Of a stretch of 47,042 bases of DNA, positions 6,799 to 14,924 are shown in pieces. The notes under the pieces were generated by a model, which was not told the DNA's origin, searched no databases, and saw only the letters and a list, made by a program, of their open reading frames with translations. Where the stretch lies: the NCBI GenBank assembly GCA_937918955.1, contig CAKZRZ010000163.1:1-47042 (forward strand), given 5' to 3'. The position numbers and the translations under genes are program-made. Numbering within the stretch: the first letter of the stretch is position 1; every line of letters begins with the position of its first letter. The stretch is from an uncultured Arenicella sp. (GTDB lineage Bacteria > Pseudomonadota > Gammaproteobacteria > Arenicellales > Arenicellaceae).

Positions 6799-8603
6799 TG
6801 GTCTGTCAGCTTAACACCATCGAGCTCATACTTGAATTCGCCATGGGCCGGGCCAGCAACAATCGCTAAGCCAATGAAGTCAGATGTGTTAAAGCCTTTA
6901 AAATCGCTCATGTCGAGCTTGATGGTTGCCCAGTCTTCGCTGTCTTTAACAAAGAAATTTTGTGATGGTGGTGGCCCTGTTAGCTGGCTTGAAAACAGCA
7001 TTACTTGATAGCTTCCAGGATCACCTTTGAAGCTGAATTCAAGGTGAGAAAAGTGGCTTATGTCCCAAACCTTTTCGCCGAACACGCTGGCGCCTGCCCA
7101 AGGAAACATAAAGCCCGATTTCACATGTGCTTGAACTGAAAGCAAAGGTTGTTGGTGCTCTATAGATGCAGTCGAAAGGCCGTCAACCATGGAGTCATCA
7201 GTTTTTGTCCATCGAAGATTACCCGCGTTGGCGCTTAGGCCATTTTCAAAATCGCTTAGCTCGCCGCTGAGCAATTTTGAGGTGCTATTAGATGTCTCTT
7301 TAGGTGTTTTCTTGCGGGCTATTTGTTTTCCGTTTTTGAAGATGGCAGCTATGCTTCGACTAGAATTTGCCGAAATTTCGCTACCCTCGAGCAATACTAA
7401 ATCTGCGCGTGCGCCTATTTTGATAAGGCCCCGTCCTTCTAGGTCAAAATGCTCAGCGATGGTTCCAGTGGCGGCGCTCAATGCTTGCTCCGCATTCAAA
7501 CCCGCTGCGGTTAAGAGTTCAATCTCTTGATGTAATGAGGCTCCGTAGCTTGTTCCGGGGTTTGGTGCGTCTGAGCCGGCTAAGATTGGTACGCCGGCTT
7601 GGGCTAGCAACTCGATGTTTTTAAGTGCTACTTCAAGTTCGAAGCCAGGTAGTTTTTGACTGCCTATATTTGCAGCAAGCTGTTGCGCTTGCCCTGCCTG
7701 TAAATATGGTTTGACTGCGCTGTCTTCGGATAGTGCGCGGCCATGATCGTGGTGTGCTGCACTGCTTATGACTGATAGTGTTGGAATCACGAATACTCTT
7801 TGTTGTTTAGCTTGTTCAATAAATTCGGTACTAGCGATCTCGTCAGCAAAAATGTGAACGAAACCGTCTATGCCATCGTCGAGTAATTCTTGGGCGGCAG
7901 CAAAACTGGATACATGAGCTAACACCTTCAGGTTTTTATTATGTGCTTGCTTGATGATCGCCGCAGCGGTGGCTCGATCTATGCTTTTGAAGTAGCTCGA
8001 ATAGGGCATGTAAACAAGTTTAATAAAGTCAGACCCTTCTTCGAGCCGCTTAGCAACCCATTTTTCGGCTTGTTCGGGAGAATTGATGGTCTGGATTGGA
8101 ATGCCAAATTGAGTTCCATGGCCGCCATCGATGGTAGCTAGCATGCCAGCGCTGAAGAGATCAGCTTGCTCGGTATAGTCAAGCGAAGCACGCTGCTCAT
8201 GCATATCGTTGATCAACTCGTTTGGTGAAAACATATCGATGTTGCTGGTCACCCCAAAGTTCAAACTTAAGGTTAGGGCGTCGCCAAATGAATGCGTATG
8301 CGCGTCAATCAGTCCTGGGATTAGCACTCGATTTTGCGCGTCGATAACGTTGTGATCCTCAGCCTCTATGTTGTGGCCAATACTCGTTATTAGCCCCTCT
8401 CTGAGTTCAACGTCTCTTTGACCGATTAGAGTCATGCCATCAAAAACTGAGGCGTTTTTGATTAAGGTTAAATCATTGTCTCTGAAGGGTGATTTTCTTT
8501 GTGAATTAGCCTCGCTAACAGTTGGAGTAGGTAAGTTTAGTAACACCGCTAATACAATCGCGGTGCTCACTATTAAGGCGAAATAAAATGACTTTTGTAA
8601 CAT
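6795..8603 (-). CDS. Membrane-anchored or exported amidohydrolase with C-terminal CIA30-like domain
   Basis: This 602-residue protein starts with an uncleaved-looking signal helix (about residues 7-24). An imidazolonepropionase-like amidohydrolase domain follows to about 430. Metal-site residues are visible: H102 and H104 in DAHTH, K195 (likely carbamylated lysine, DFIKLVYMP), H230, H250 and D345 (AGSDAPNPG). The C-terminal 150 residues (about 445-602) resemble a CIA30-type jelly roll (FPWAGA, FSFKGDPGSYQVMLF), often fused to such hydrolases. The family cleaves cyclic amides or dipeptides; the substrate here is unknown. Its position between an ABC exporter and a two-component system suggests processing or degrading a peptide-like compound. 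It overlaps the kinase start by 4 bp. Confidence 0.85.
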   Translation of the reverse strand: MLQKSFYFALIVSTAIVLAVLLNLPTPTVSEANSQRKSPFRDNDLTLIKNASVFDGMTLIGQRDVELREGLITSIGHNIEAEDHNVIDAQNRVLIPGLIDAHTHSFGDALTLSLNFGVTSNIDMFSPNELINDMHEQRASLDYTEQADLFSAGMLATIDGGHGTQFGIPIQTINSPEQAEKWVAKRLEEGSDFIKLVYMPYSSYFKSIDRATAAAIIKQAHNKNLKVLAHVSSFAAAQELLDDGIDGFVHIFADEIASTEFIEQAKQQRVFVIPTLSVISSAAHHDHGRALSEDSAVKPYLQAGQAQQLAANIGSQKLPGFELEVALKNIELLAQAGVPILAGSDAPNPGTSYGASLHQEIELLTAAGLNAEQALSAATGTIAEHFDLEGRGLIKIGARADLVLLEGSEISANSSRSIAAIFKNGKQIARKKTPKETSNSTSKLLSGELSDFENGLSANAGNLRWTKTDDSMVDGLSTASIEHQQPLLSVQAHVKSGFMFPWAGASVFGEKVWDISHFSHLEFSFKGDPGSYQVMLFSSQLTGPPPSQNFFVKDSEDWATIKLDMSDFKGFNTSDFIGLAIVAGPAHGEFKYELDGVKLTDQ

Positions 8604-8648
8604 GGTTATTTCCGTTTTAAGCTGTTTTATACGATGTGCACTAGGTCT

Positions 8649-9380
8649 TTATAGGGAGCGCTGGCGTAGCCAAGCGAAAATAGCCAGTGCTAAAAATCCA
8701 AGAGTCATCACGAAAATTGTCAGGGTGTGATAGCCGATTGCGCACTCTTTGCTGGTATCAACAATTGATAGTGCAAGCTCAGCTAAGTGAAATGACGGCA
8801 TGAAGTTCGCTAACGTTTGCATGAACTCTGGGAATAGAAATACTGGAAACCAAAGACCGCCTAAGATGGCTAGGCTTAAAAACACAATGTTTGATAATGC
8901 AACAGCTCCACCAGAATTAAGACTGAAACCCAGCGCGACGCCGATGAGTACGAATGGAATTGTGGCACACAAGTGAATTGCAAAAAGTGAGAACCAGTCG
9001 CCGCGAGCCAATTCAACATTGCCGCCGAAACCAGCGATTAAATAGATTGGCATTAACGCAATTGCGGTAAACATCAGAGTGGTCAACAGCTTTGCTAGAA
9101 TGTAGCTATACGACGGCGACGGGAGCGCTCGTTTAAGCTCAAGCCATCCCCGTTCGCGTTCGCTTGCAACCCCAGTTCCAAACCCGAATATTGCCGGCCC
9201 CATTACCGCGAATACGCCATAGGTGGCTAGCAGGTAGACAGCGCTATTGCCGCCCTTGTTTAAAACCACGCCAAAGATTGTGTAAAACAATGACGGCATG
9301 AAAATTGTTGGGAGGATGAATTCAGGTGCGCGAACGGCTTTGAGTATTTCAGCGCCAGTTTCTTTTGCGAGTATGCTCAT
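8649..9380 (-). CDS. ABC-2 type transporter permease
   Basis: This 243-residue protein has six hydrophobic helices. The conserved ABC-2 central region reads GFGTGVASERERGWLELKRALP, in which the ERE.G and charged coupling helix are typical. It lies 39 bp downstream of the ATPase gene 9420-10331 and must form the membrane half of that exporter. ABC-2 exporters move drugs, peptides, lipids or polysaccharides outward. With a linked DesK/DesR pair, antibiotic or peptide export is a reasonable inference, but the substrate cannot be read from the sequence. Confidence 0.9.
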   Translation of the reverse strand: MSILAKETGAEILKAVRAPEFILPTIFMPSLFYTIFGVVLNKGGNSAVYLLATYGVFAVMGPAIFGFGTGVASERERGWLELKRALPSPSYSYILAKLLTTLMFTAIALMPIYLIAGFGGNVELARGDWFSLFAIHLCATIPFVLIGVALGFSLNSGGAVALSNIVFLSLAILGGLWFPVFLFPEFMQTLANFMPSFHLAELALSIVDTSKECAIGYHTLTIFVMTLGFLALAIFAWLRQRSL

Positions 9381-9419
9381 AATGATTCCTAATTAGTTCT
9401 GTTGCTGTCGGTGCGTTCG

Positions 9420-10331
9420 TTACGCGTTTCGGTTAAGTTCAACAAACGCGTCTTCTAAGCTTGATTTGCTTACTGTCAAATTGCTTAGAGATGGGTCGAG
9501 CTCAAATAGCTTCTTCAAACTCTTGCTTGCATCGGCGCTGCGTATTTCAAGATTCTTTCCGTGGTGATCCACTGACTTAACATGCTCTACCGAGGCAACG
9601 ATTTGCGCGTCGAGTACGGTTGAACATCGAATTACCGCACCGCCTGCAGATGCTCTAATTTGTTCGGTGGGCGCGTCGGCAATTACTTGGCCATTACTCA
9701 TTACGATAGTGTGGTCGGCCAGCGAATCAGCCTCTTCGAGGTAATGCGTCGTGAGCACTACCGCTGTGCCGCTTTTTGATAATCTGCGAATGGTTTCCCA
9801 CACCGTTTTTCGTGCCGAAATATCCAAGCCGGTGGTAGGTTCATCAAGGAATACAATCTTAGGCTGGCCTAAAATTGAGAGAGCAAATTGCACACGACGC
9901 TTCTGCCCCCCTGAGAGCTTTTTGTAGCGTTGATCAATAAACGATTCGAGATCGCAGAGTTCACTCAATTGGCTTATCGAAAGGGGGTTGCGATAGTAGC
10001 TCTGAAATAGCTCTATGTGTTCTCGGGCACTGAGTAAATCGGGTAGGTTGGTGTCTTGCAGCATTACACCAATTAGTTGTTTAGTCTCAGCGAGGCCCGG
10101 GGCTTTGCCGAAGAGTCTGATACGGCCCGAGTTCGGTTTGAGTAAACCAAGAGCGCAGTTGATTAAGGTGGTTTTACCCGCGCCATTGGCGCCAAGTATC
10201 GCGGTAACCCCTGAGTTTGGTATGCTTAAAGAGAGGCGGTCAAGAGCCGTTTTGTCGCCAAAGCGTTTAACTACCTCGCTGCATAATAGCGGCGTGGAGC
10301 GTTGAGTGTTGCTTGAATTGATTGATGTCAT
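9420..10331 (-). CDS. ABC transporter ATP-binding protein (CcmA/BcrA type)
   Basis: This 303-residue ATPase has all motifs intact: Walker A GANGAGKTT (47-55), Q-loop Q92, signature LSGGQ (139-143), Walker B IVFLDEP (159-165), D-loop TGLD and switch H196. The C-terminal extension (about 230-303) is the usual tail of exporters of the multidrug/ABC-2 class. First gene of the operon that continues with permease, amidohydrolase, kinase and regulator. The upstream gap (10332-10445) contains a palindrome that may be the operon's operator. Confidence 0.95.
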   Translation of the reverse strand: MTSINSSNTQRSTPLLCSEVVKRFGDKTALDRLSLSIPNSGVTAILGANGAGKTTLINCALGLLKPNSGRIRLFGKAPGLAETKQLIGVMLQDTNLPDLLSAREHIELFQSYYRNPLSISQLSELCDLESFIDQRYKKLSGGQKRRVQFALSILGQPKIVFLDEPTTGLDISARKTVWETIRRLSKSGTAVVLTTHYLEEADSLADHTIVMSNGQVIADAPTEQIRASAGGAVIRCSTVLDAQIVASVEHVKSVDHHGKNLEIRSADASKSLKKLFELDPSLSNLTVSKSSLEDAFVELNRNA

Positions 10332-10412
10332 GTGGTGTCTTCATTGCTTAGATACCACTCTAATTTATCGTTTCGCCGGCAATGCCGACATTGACGGCCA
10401 TCATCAATCTGC

Positions 10413-10428
10413 AGTGACAAATGTCACT
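10413..10428. promoter_or_regulatory. Palindromic candidate operator AGTGACA-AA-TGTCACT
   Basis: AGTGACAAATGTCACT has perfect 7-bp arms around AA. It lies between the CinA-like gene stop and the ABC ATPase start, about 50 bp upstream of a GATAAA element (10369-10364, minus strand) that could be a -10 box with no good -35. That distance suits a class-I activator site. Binding by the operon's own DesR-type regulator is inferred from position and symmetry. Confidence 0.5.
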
Positions 10429-10445
10429 TTTTGTCTTAGCTAGCC

Positions 10446-11204
10446 TTAGACTTTAATTGCGTCATAACCGCCGTTAGCGCAGGCTTGCAGTATTTCGTCG
10501 CAAGTTTGTTCTAGTTCGTCTTTATTAGTTCCTTTGGCCACAAAAATAACTCGGTACTCGCTGAGTGACGAGCCCTTGTCTTGTGGGTAGCTGCCAATAT
10601 CGACATCAGGGTGTTGATTTTGAATTTCTTCTAGGGCCGCGGCTATTTCTCCTTCGCCGACGTTGGCGTGCACATAGGCATTGTGTATGGCGAAGCCTGT
10701 CTCCAGATGCTCTATGATCCCATCCAGCATCATTCGCATAATACGAGGCACACCAGCCATTACGAACACGTTGCCAATGCGATAGCCGGGGATGATCGAA
10801 TGATCTGTATTGATCATTTGGGCGCCTTCTGGAGCATGCGCCATGCGTTGTGCGGCCGGCGTAAATTCGACCCCTTTGCTATTTAGATAAGTTTGAATTG
10901 TGTCAAAAACGTCTTGGACCAATACATTTTTAACACCAAATGCGGCCGCGATGGAATCGGACGTAATGTCGTCATGAGTAGGGCCGATGCCTCCAGTAGT
11001 AAAAACATAGTCATGTTTCGCGCGCAGCGTATTTACAGTCTCGACAATTTCGTTTTCGATATCTGGAATTATTCTGGTTTCACGTACTCGAATCCCTCGC
11101 ACTTCTAGCGTTTTCGCGATGTGGCTTAGGTTCTTATCTTCGATACTGCCAGAAAGAAGTTCATTGCCGATAAGAATAACGGCGGCCGTTAGGGTATTTT
11201 TCAT
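10446..11204 (-). CDS. CinA N-terminal-like protein (MoaB/Mog fold)
   Basis: This 252-residue protein is the molybdopterin-binding-like (MoCF) half of CinA. It opens with AAVILIGNELLSGSIEDKN and carries the family signature TTGGIGPTHDDITSDSIA (about 69-86), followed by VMAGVPRIMRMML. The C-terminal nicotinamide-nucleotide amidase domain of full CinA is absent, as in the shorter YfaY-type and stand-alone family members. Family members have been linked to NAD-related pyrophosphatase activity; the actual reaction here is uncertain. It is a single gene between the ABC operon and tatD, separated by about 110 bp on each side. Confidence 0.88.
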   Translation of the reverse strand: MKNTLTAAVILIGNELLSGSIEDKNLSHIAKTLEVRGIRVRETRIIPDIENEIVETVNTLRAKHDYVFTTGGIGPTHDDITSDSIAAAFGVKNVLVQDVFDTIQTYLNSKGVEFTPAAQRMAHAPEGAQMINTDHSIIPGYRIGNVFVMAGVPRIMRMMLDGIIEHLETGFAIHNAYVHANVGEGEIAAALEEIQNQHPDVDIGSYPQDKGSSLSEYRVIFVAKGTNKDELEQTCDEILQACANGGYDAIKV

Positions 11205-11310
11205 GCTAGTTAGAGCGAGAATTCTGGTTCAAAATGAGTTTAACGCGTTGATGTGACAAATACATAGTCTATCTATTGAGAATACGCATTAGGATGTTAC
11301 GTTCAGTGTA

Positions 11311-12078
11311 TTAAATGCCCAGTACGCGTTTGGCATTTTCGCTAGTCACGCGTGCGATTGCATCGGGGTCGAGCTGCTTAATTTCTGCTAAAGCCTGCTG
11401 TATAAAAGGCAAGTACTCTGGGCTATTACGTTCGCCTTTATGTTGCGCTACGGTCATGTCTGGTGCGTCGGTTTCAAGTACGATTGACTCGAGTGGAATG
11501 TGTTTAGCTAAATCGCGCAGCTTCGACGATCGATCGAAGGTCAGCATGCCACCAAAACCGAGTACAAAGCCAAGCTCAAGGTATTTATGAGCTTGTTGAA
11601 TACTGCCATTAAAGGCGTGAATAATGCCGCCATGAGAGCCAACTTGTTGCAATAAATCAATGCACTGGTCGTGAGCTTTACGGTTATGAATAATGAGGGG
11701 CAACTTGTGTTGTTTTGCTATAATAAGTTGCTTAGTAAAGAACACAGTTTGTTTTTCTTTGAGCTCGTCGCCGGTTAAATCGGCTTGAAAGAAGTCTAAG
11801 CCAATTTCGCCAACAGCAATCGGCTTATGCTGAGAAATTAACTCGTCGAGCTCGTTTAAGTCTTGCGGCTGGTGCTCGTTGATAAAAATCGGGTGCAAGC
11901 CAAGCGCTAGTTCAAGCTCTGAGTATTGCTGGTAAACCTTGATGGTCTGCTTAAAGGTCGCAGCACTGACCGCGGGTACCACAATTTGTGTTACTCCGTT
12001 TAACTTGCAGCGTTCGAGCACCGCTGCGCGGTCTTGCTCAAATGCTTGAAAATCTAGATGGCAGTGAGTATCGATCAT
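11311..12078 (-). CDS. TatD-family metal-dependent deoxyribonuclease (YjjV/TatD-like)
   Basis: This 255-residue TIM-barrel hydrolase opens with MIDTHCHLDF, whose H5 and H7 bind the first metal. E91 (VGEIGLDFF), H131 (IIHNRKA), H154 (IIHAFNG) and D204 (LETDAPD) complete the site. Length and motifs fit TatD/YcfH/YjjV nucleases, which act as 3'-5' exonucleases or AP-site repair enzymes. I cannot separate the paralogues by eye; the GLHPIF and AFNGS motifs lean to YjjV. It is divergent from tcdA, and the 61-bp gap consists mostly of three 18-bp repeats. Confidence 0.93.
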   Translation of the reverse strand: MIDTHCHLDFQAFEQDRAAVLERCKLNGVTQIVVPAVSAATFKQTIKVYQQYSELELALGLHPIFINEHQPQDLNELDELISQHKPIAVGEIGLDFFQADLTGDELKEKQTVFFTKQLIIAKQHKLPLIIHNRKAHDQCIDLLQQVGSHGGIIHAFNGSIQQAHKYLELGFVLGFGGMLTFDRSSKLRDLAKHIPLESIVLETDAPDMTVAQHKGERNSPEYLPFIQQALAEIKQLDPDAIARVTSENAKRVLGI

Positions 12079-12087
12079 TGATCCAAG

Positions 12088-12141
12088 TTTACACTCGATT
12101 AAAAGTTTACACCCGATTAAAAATTCACACCCGATTAAAAT
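12088..12141 (+). repeat. Three tandem 18-bp repeats between tatD and tcdA
   Basis: Copies are TTTACACTCGATTAAAAG (12088-12105), TTTACACCCGATTAAAAA (12106-12123) and TTCACACCCGATTAAAAT (12124-12141). They differ at one to three positions. The third copy runs into the tcdA ATG (12140-12142), so the array fills the divergent promoter space and replaces any Shine-Dalgarno sequence of tcdA. Confidence 0.9.
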
Positions 12142-12964
12142 GTCTCAATCAGAACCCAACAGCCCTACGCAGAACTTACAGCGACGCTTTGGCGGCATCG
12201 CTCGGCTTTATGGCGACCATGGTTTGGCCAAACTTTCGCAAGCTCATGTTTGTGTGATCGGTATTGGCGGAGTCGGTTCTTGGGTTGCTGAAAGTCTCGC
12301 GCGGAGTGCCGTTGGTACAATCAGTCTGATTGATCTCGATGTTGTGTCTGAATCAAATATTAATCGACAATTAGTTGCTACAAGCGACGCTATTGGCCGC
12401 GACAAGGTATTAGTGATGCGAGATCGAATAGCGCAAATCAATGCCGATTGTACCGTACACGCAGTTGACGAATTTATCACGCGCGAGAATGTTTCCGAGC
12501 TCATACGGCCTGAATTCGATTACGTGATCGATTGTATTGATGATTTTCGAACTAAAGCGGCTCTTATTAATTATTGCCGTAAGAAAAAAATAAAGATTTT
12601 AACGCTTGGTGGTGCTGGCGGACAGCGAGACCCGTTGAAGATTAAACAGGTCGATTTGAGCCGCACAAAGCAAGATGTATTGCTGGCGCGCACTCGAAAA
12701 CTTCTGCGTCAAGACTACGGATTCGCACGTAATTTAAAGCGCAGTTTCGGCGTACCCTGCGTATATTCCGATGAGCAGTTAGTTTACCCTGACGGTTCTG
12801 GTGGCGTTGGGCCTCAGCGTCCAGTAAATGACCCCGATGAGGCGACCATTAGCAACGCGCTAAACTGCGCTGGTGGCATGGGGTCGATCACGCACGTAAC
12901 CGGAACCTTCGCTTTTGTAGCGGCAGGCTTTGTGTTATCGCAAATTGCCGAAAACAAGGCTTAA
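12140..12964 (+). CDS. tcdA: tRNA threonylcarbamoyladenosine dehydratase
   Basis: This 274-residue E1-like enzyme has the TcdA (CsdL) layout: QRRFGGIARLYG at the N-terminus, ATP-binding GIGGVGS (41-47), the acidic LIDLDVVSESNINRQ segment, TLGGAGGQRDP, and GVPCVYSDE near the C-terminus. TcdA uses ATP to cyclise t6A37 of ANN-decoding tRNAs to the hydantoin form ct6A, normally helped by CsdA/CsdE. The ATG lies in the last copy of the 18-bp repeat and has no visible Shine-Dalgarno, so initiation may be leaderless or weak. The next gene follows after 21 bp. Confidence 0.95.
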   Translation: MSQSEPNSPTQNLQRRFGGIARLYGDHGLAKLSQAHVCVIGIGGVGSWVAESLARSAVGTISLIDLDVVSESNINRQLVATSDAIGRDKVLVMRDRIAQINADCTVHAVDEFITRENVSELIRPEFDYVIDCIDDFRTKAALINYCRKKKIKILTLGGAGGQRDPLKIKQVDLSRTKQDVLLARTRKLLRQDYGFARNLKRSFGVPCVYSDEQLVYPDGSGGVGPQRPVNDPDEATISNALNCAGGMGSITHVTGTFAFVAAGFVLSQIAENKA

Positions 12965-12985
12965 GCCAACATCTTGTCAAATAAA

Positions 12986-14593
12986 ATGCCATCTAGCACT
13001 GCTAAATATTCTATCGCCAGCCCAACTGCCCCACAGTTTGACGTGGTTTTATCCACGCTCAATGCGCGGTATATCCACAGTGCTTTTGGTTTGCGATATT
13101 TAAAAGCCAATTTGGGTGAATTAGAGCATCGCTGCGAGATCCAGGAGTTCACTTTAGAGTCGCGCCCTGAAGATATTGTAGAGCAACTGCTCAGCCGTCA
13201 GCCTCGAGTTATTGGTTTTGGCGTATATATTTGGAATGTGGTGCAAACTGAGAAAGTAGTAGCATTACTAAAAGCCGTGGCTCCTGGAGTCATCGTTGTG
13301 CTAGGCGGGCCTGAGGTTAGCTATGAGAACCAAGATCAAGCGATTGTAAATTTGAGCGATCACGTCATTACCGGCTGGGGCGAGACCAGTTTTCGTGAGC
13401 TTTTAGAAGAACTACTAGACGAGAGTTTAGATAAGTCTTCGACAGATTTAAGCCAGTTGTCGATTAGCGCGAACAAAATTATTGCCGGCAAGCAGCCCAA
13501 GCTTGAGCATATTGGTATGCCGTATTATTTGTATACTGATGATGATATTGAGAATCGGGTGCTGTATGTCGAAGCATCGCGAGGTTGCCCGTTTAAATGT
13601 GAGTTTTGCCTATCAGCACTGGATAAGACCGCATGGCCTTTTGACTTAGATGCTTTTTTGCAGCAGATGGATATTCTGCATCAGCGAGGGGCTCGTCATT
13701 TTAAGTTTGTTGATCGCACTTTTAATCTCAAAATTAAGAATAGCTTACGTATTCTCGAGTTCTTTCTTGAACGAATGAGTGACGATTTGTTTCTCCATTT
13801 TGAGGTCGTGCCTGATCACTTACCAGAGGCGCTCAAAGAAATGATTTGCAGGTTCCCGGCGGGCAGCTTGCAGTTTGAGATTGGCATTCAAACCTTTAAC
13901 CCCGATGTTCAGAGCCGCATTAGTCGTCGGCAAGACAACGAGAAAGCCAAGGAGAATATCAGTTGGATACGAGACAATACTGAAGCTTATATCCATGCTG
14001 ACCTAATTTTCGGCTTGCCTGGTGAGAGTTTAGAGAGCTTTGCTGCCAGTTTTGATCAATTGTATGGTTTAAGGCCGCATGAGGTTCAGGTAGGCATTTT
14101 AAAAAGATTAAAGGGTTCGCCGATCATTCGTCACACCCAAGAGCATGAATTGGTATTTAATCCAAACCCGCCGTTTAGCATTTTAAGCAGTGATACGGTT
14201 GATTATTCTACAGTACAATTTGTAAACCGCTTTGCTCGATATTGGGATTTGGTGGGCAATTCAGGGCGTTTTAAGAAGTCTTTACCAATGTTGTTAGGCG
14301 ATGCACCGTTTGATCGATTTGCCTTGTTTACACAGGCCCTATTTGAGACAACCGGGCAAACTCACAAAATTTCCTTGTTACGATTCTATGACCTTGTGTT
14401 TCAAATAGGCAGTGAAGAATTAGGTTTGGACGCCGAGGTTTTGTTAAACGCGATTGCCGCTGACCATGCTAACTCCGGCTTGAAGTCCTCGCCGAAGTGC
14501 TTGAATTCGGCTTCGAGAGTTAAGCCTAAAAATCAGCAATCGATGGTGAAAACCAAAGCTAAATCACATAATAGTCGCCAAGCTAGGCACTAA
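12986..14593 (+). CDS. B12-binding-domain radical SAM protein (DUF4080 type)
   Basis: From the ATG at 12986 the protein has 535 residues (an in-frame TTG at 12974 adds four). Numbering from the TTG, residues about 20-150 form a cobalamin-binding-like Rossmann domain (VLSTLNARYIHSAFGLRYLK, GFGVYIWN, VLGGPEVS). The radical SAM core has its 4Fe-4S cysteines C205, C209 and C212 in SRGCPFKCEFCLS, and later LIFGLPGES. The C-terminal part carries the helical domain common to DUF4080 family members. The usual DXHXXG cobalamin motif is not evident, so B12 use is uncertain. Substrate unknown. The last 40 residues are low complexity and basic. Confidence 0.85.
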   Translation: MPSSTAKYSIASPTAPQFDVVLSTLNARYIHSAFGLRYLKANLGELEHRCEIQEFTLESRPEDIVEQLLSRQPRVIGFGVYIWNVVQTEKVVALLKAVAPGVIVVLGGPEVSYENQDQAIVNLSDHVITGWGETSFRELLEELLDESLDKSSTDLSQLSISANKIIAGKQPKLEHIGMPYYLYTDDDIENRVLYVEASRGCPFKCEFCLSALDKTAWPFDLDAFLQQMDILHQRGARHFKFVDRTFNLKIKNSLRILEFFLERMSDDLFLHFEVVPDHLPEALKEMICRFPAGSLQFEIGIQTFNPDVQSRISRRQDNEKAKENISWIRDNTEAYIHADLIFGLPGESLESFAASFDQLYGLRPHEVQVGILKRLKGSPIIRHTQEHELVFNPNPPFSILSSDTVDYSTVQFVNRFARYWDLVGNSGRFKKSLPMLLGDAPFDRFALFTQALFETTGQTHKISLLRFYDLVFQIGSEELGLDAEVLLNAIAADHANSGLKSSPKCLNSASRVKPKNQQSMVKTKAKSHNSRQARH

Positions 14594-14610
14594 TTTCTGC
14601 AAAACAGCAA

Positions 14611-14657
14611 TTGTCACCGCGCTGACAACATCTGCTTGTCTTTGACATTAATTGTCA
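14611..14657. repeat. Cluster of TTGTCA/TGACAA inverted repeats
   Basis: TTGTCA (14611-14616) faces TGACAA (14623-14628), and TGACA (14643-14647) faces TGTCA (14653-14657). Read on the minus strand the block resembles the sequence at 17972-18008 upstream of the YfhO gene, sharing ACAATTAATG, AGACAA and GTTGTC in order. Together they make imperfect inverted repeats flanking that gene. Confidence 0.45.
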
Positions 14658-14727
14658 CGTTTTTTAGTTATTTATTTTCAATGGTTTATGGATTTTTTTG
14701 GCTAAATGTAAAGTATTGAAAAACGAA

Positions 14728-14756
14728 TTGAATTGACCCTTGGAGCTGAGTATAAA
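14728..14756 (+). promoter_or_regulatory. Sigma-70-like promoter for a candidate small RNA
   Basis: TTGAAT (14728-14733), a 17-bp spacer and TATAAA (14751-14756) form a reasonable promoter with four and five of six consensus bases. It faces into the gap between two converging genes, where no protein gene follows, so the transcript would be non-coding. Confidence 0.45.
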
Positions 14757-14762
14757 TAACTC

Positions 14763-14888
14763 ATCGGCAGTACAGAACTTCTCTGTTAGCCTTGAGTGAG
14801 TAGAGTAGGGTCCAAAGCTCAGGGCGTTGTGGTGGGGTAGCCTAATTACGAAATATCTTTGCCCATTTGATATTTCGTATTAGGTTTT
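14763..14888 (+). ncRNA. Candidate small RNA of about 125 nt in a convergent gap
   Basis: Downstream of the promoter-like sequence are three successive hairpins. The first has arms ACAGA/TCTGT (14772-14786). The second pairs GCCTTGAG (14789-14796) with CTCAGGGC (14818-14825). The third is a long 16-bp stem with one bulge (14841-14857 with 14869-14884) followed by TTTT. I recognise no known RNA family. Some short blocks recall the c-di-GMP-I aptamer, but the first half of that aptamer and a downstream gene are missing. The 331-bp gap 14594-14924 holds this and the repeats listed above; no protein gene is seen. Confidence 0.42.
14841..14888 (+). terminator. Strong intrinsic terminator-like stem
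   Basis: CCTAATTACGAAATATC pairs with GATATTTCGTATTAGG (one bulged T), loop 11 nt, followed by TTTT on the plus strand only. It could end the candidate sRNA, the radical SAM transcript, or both. Confidence 0.6.
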
Positions 14889-14924
14889 CTCCTTCCGCCG
14901 AACAAGCCTTCCTAAAGCTCTATT

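Noticed and set aside
11988-12257. 89-residue plus-strand ORF containing the 18-bp repeats (repeated YTRLK motif)
   Set aside because: It overlaps tatD and tcdA in another frame; the repeated peptide is only a translation of the intergenic repeat.
14763-14888. c-di-GMP-I (GEMM) riboswitch
   Set aside because: Only short blocks such as CAAAGC and GGGTAGCC are similar; the conserved first half is missing and no gene lies downstream on that strand.
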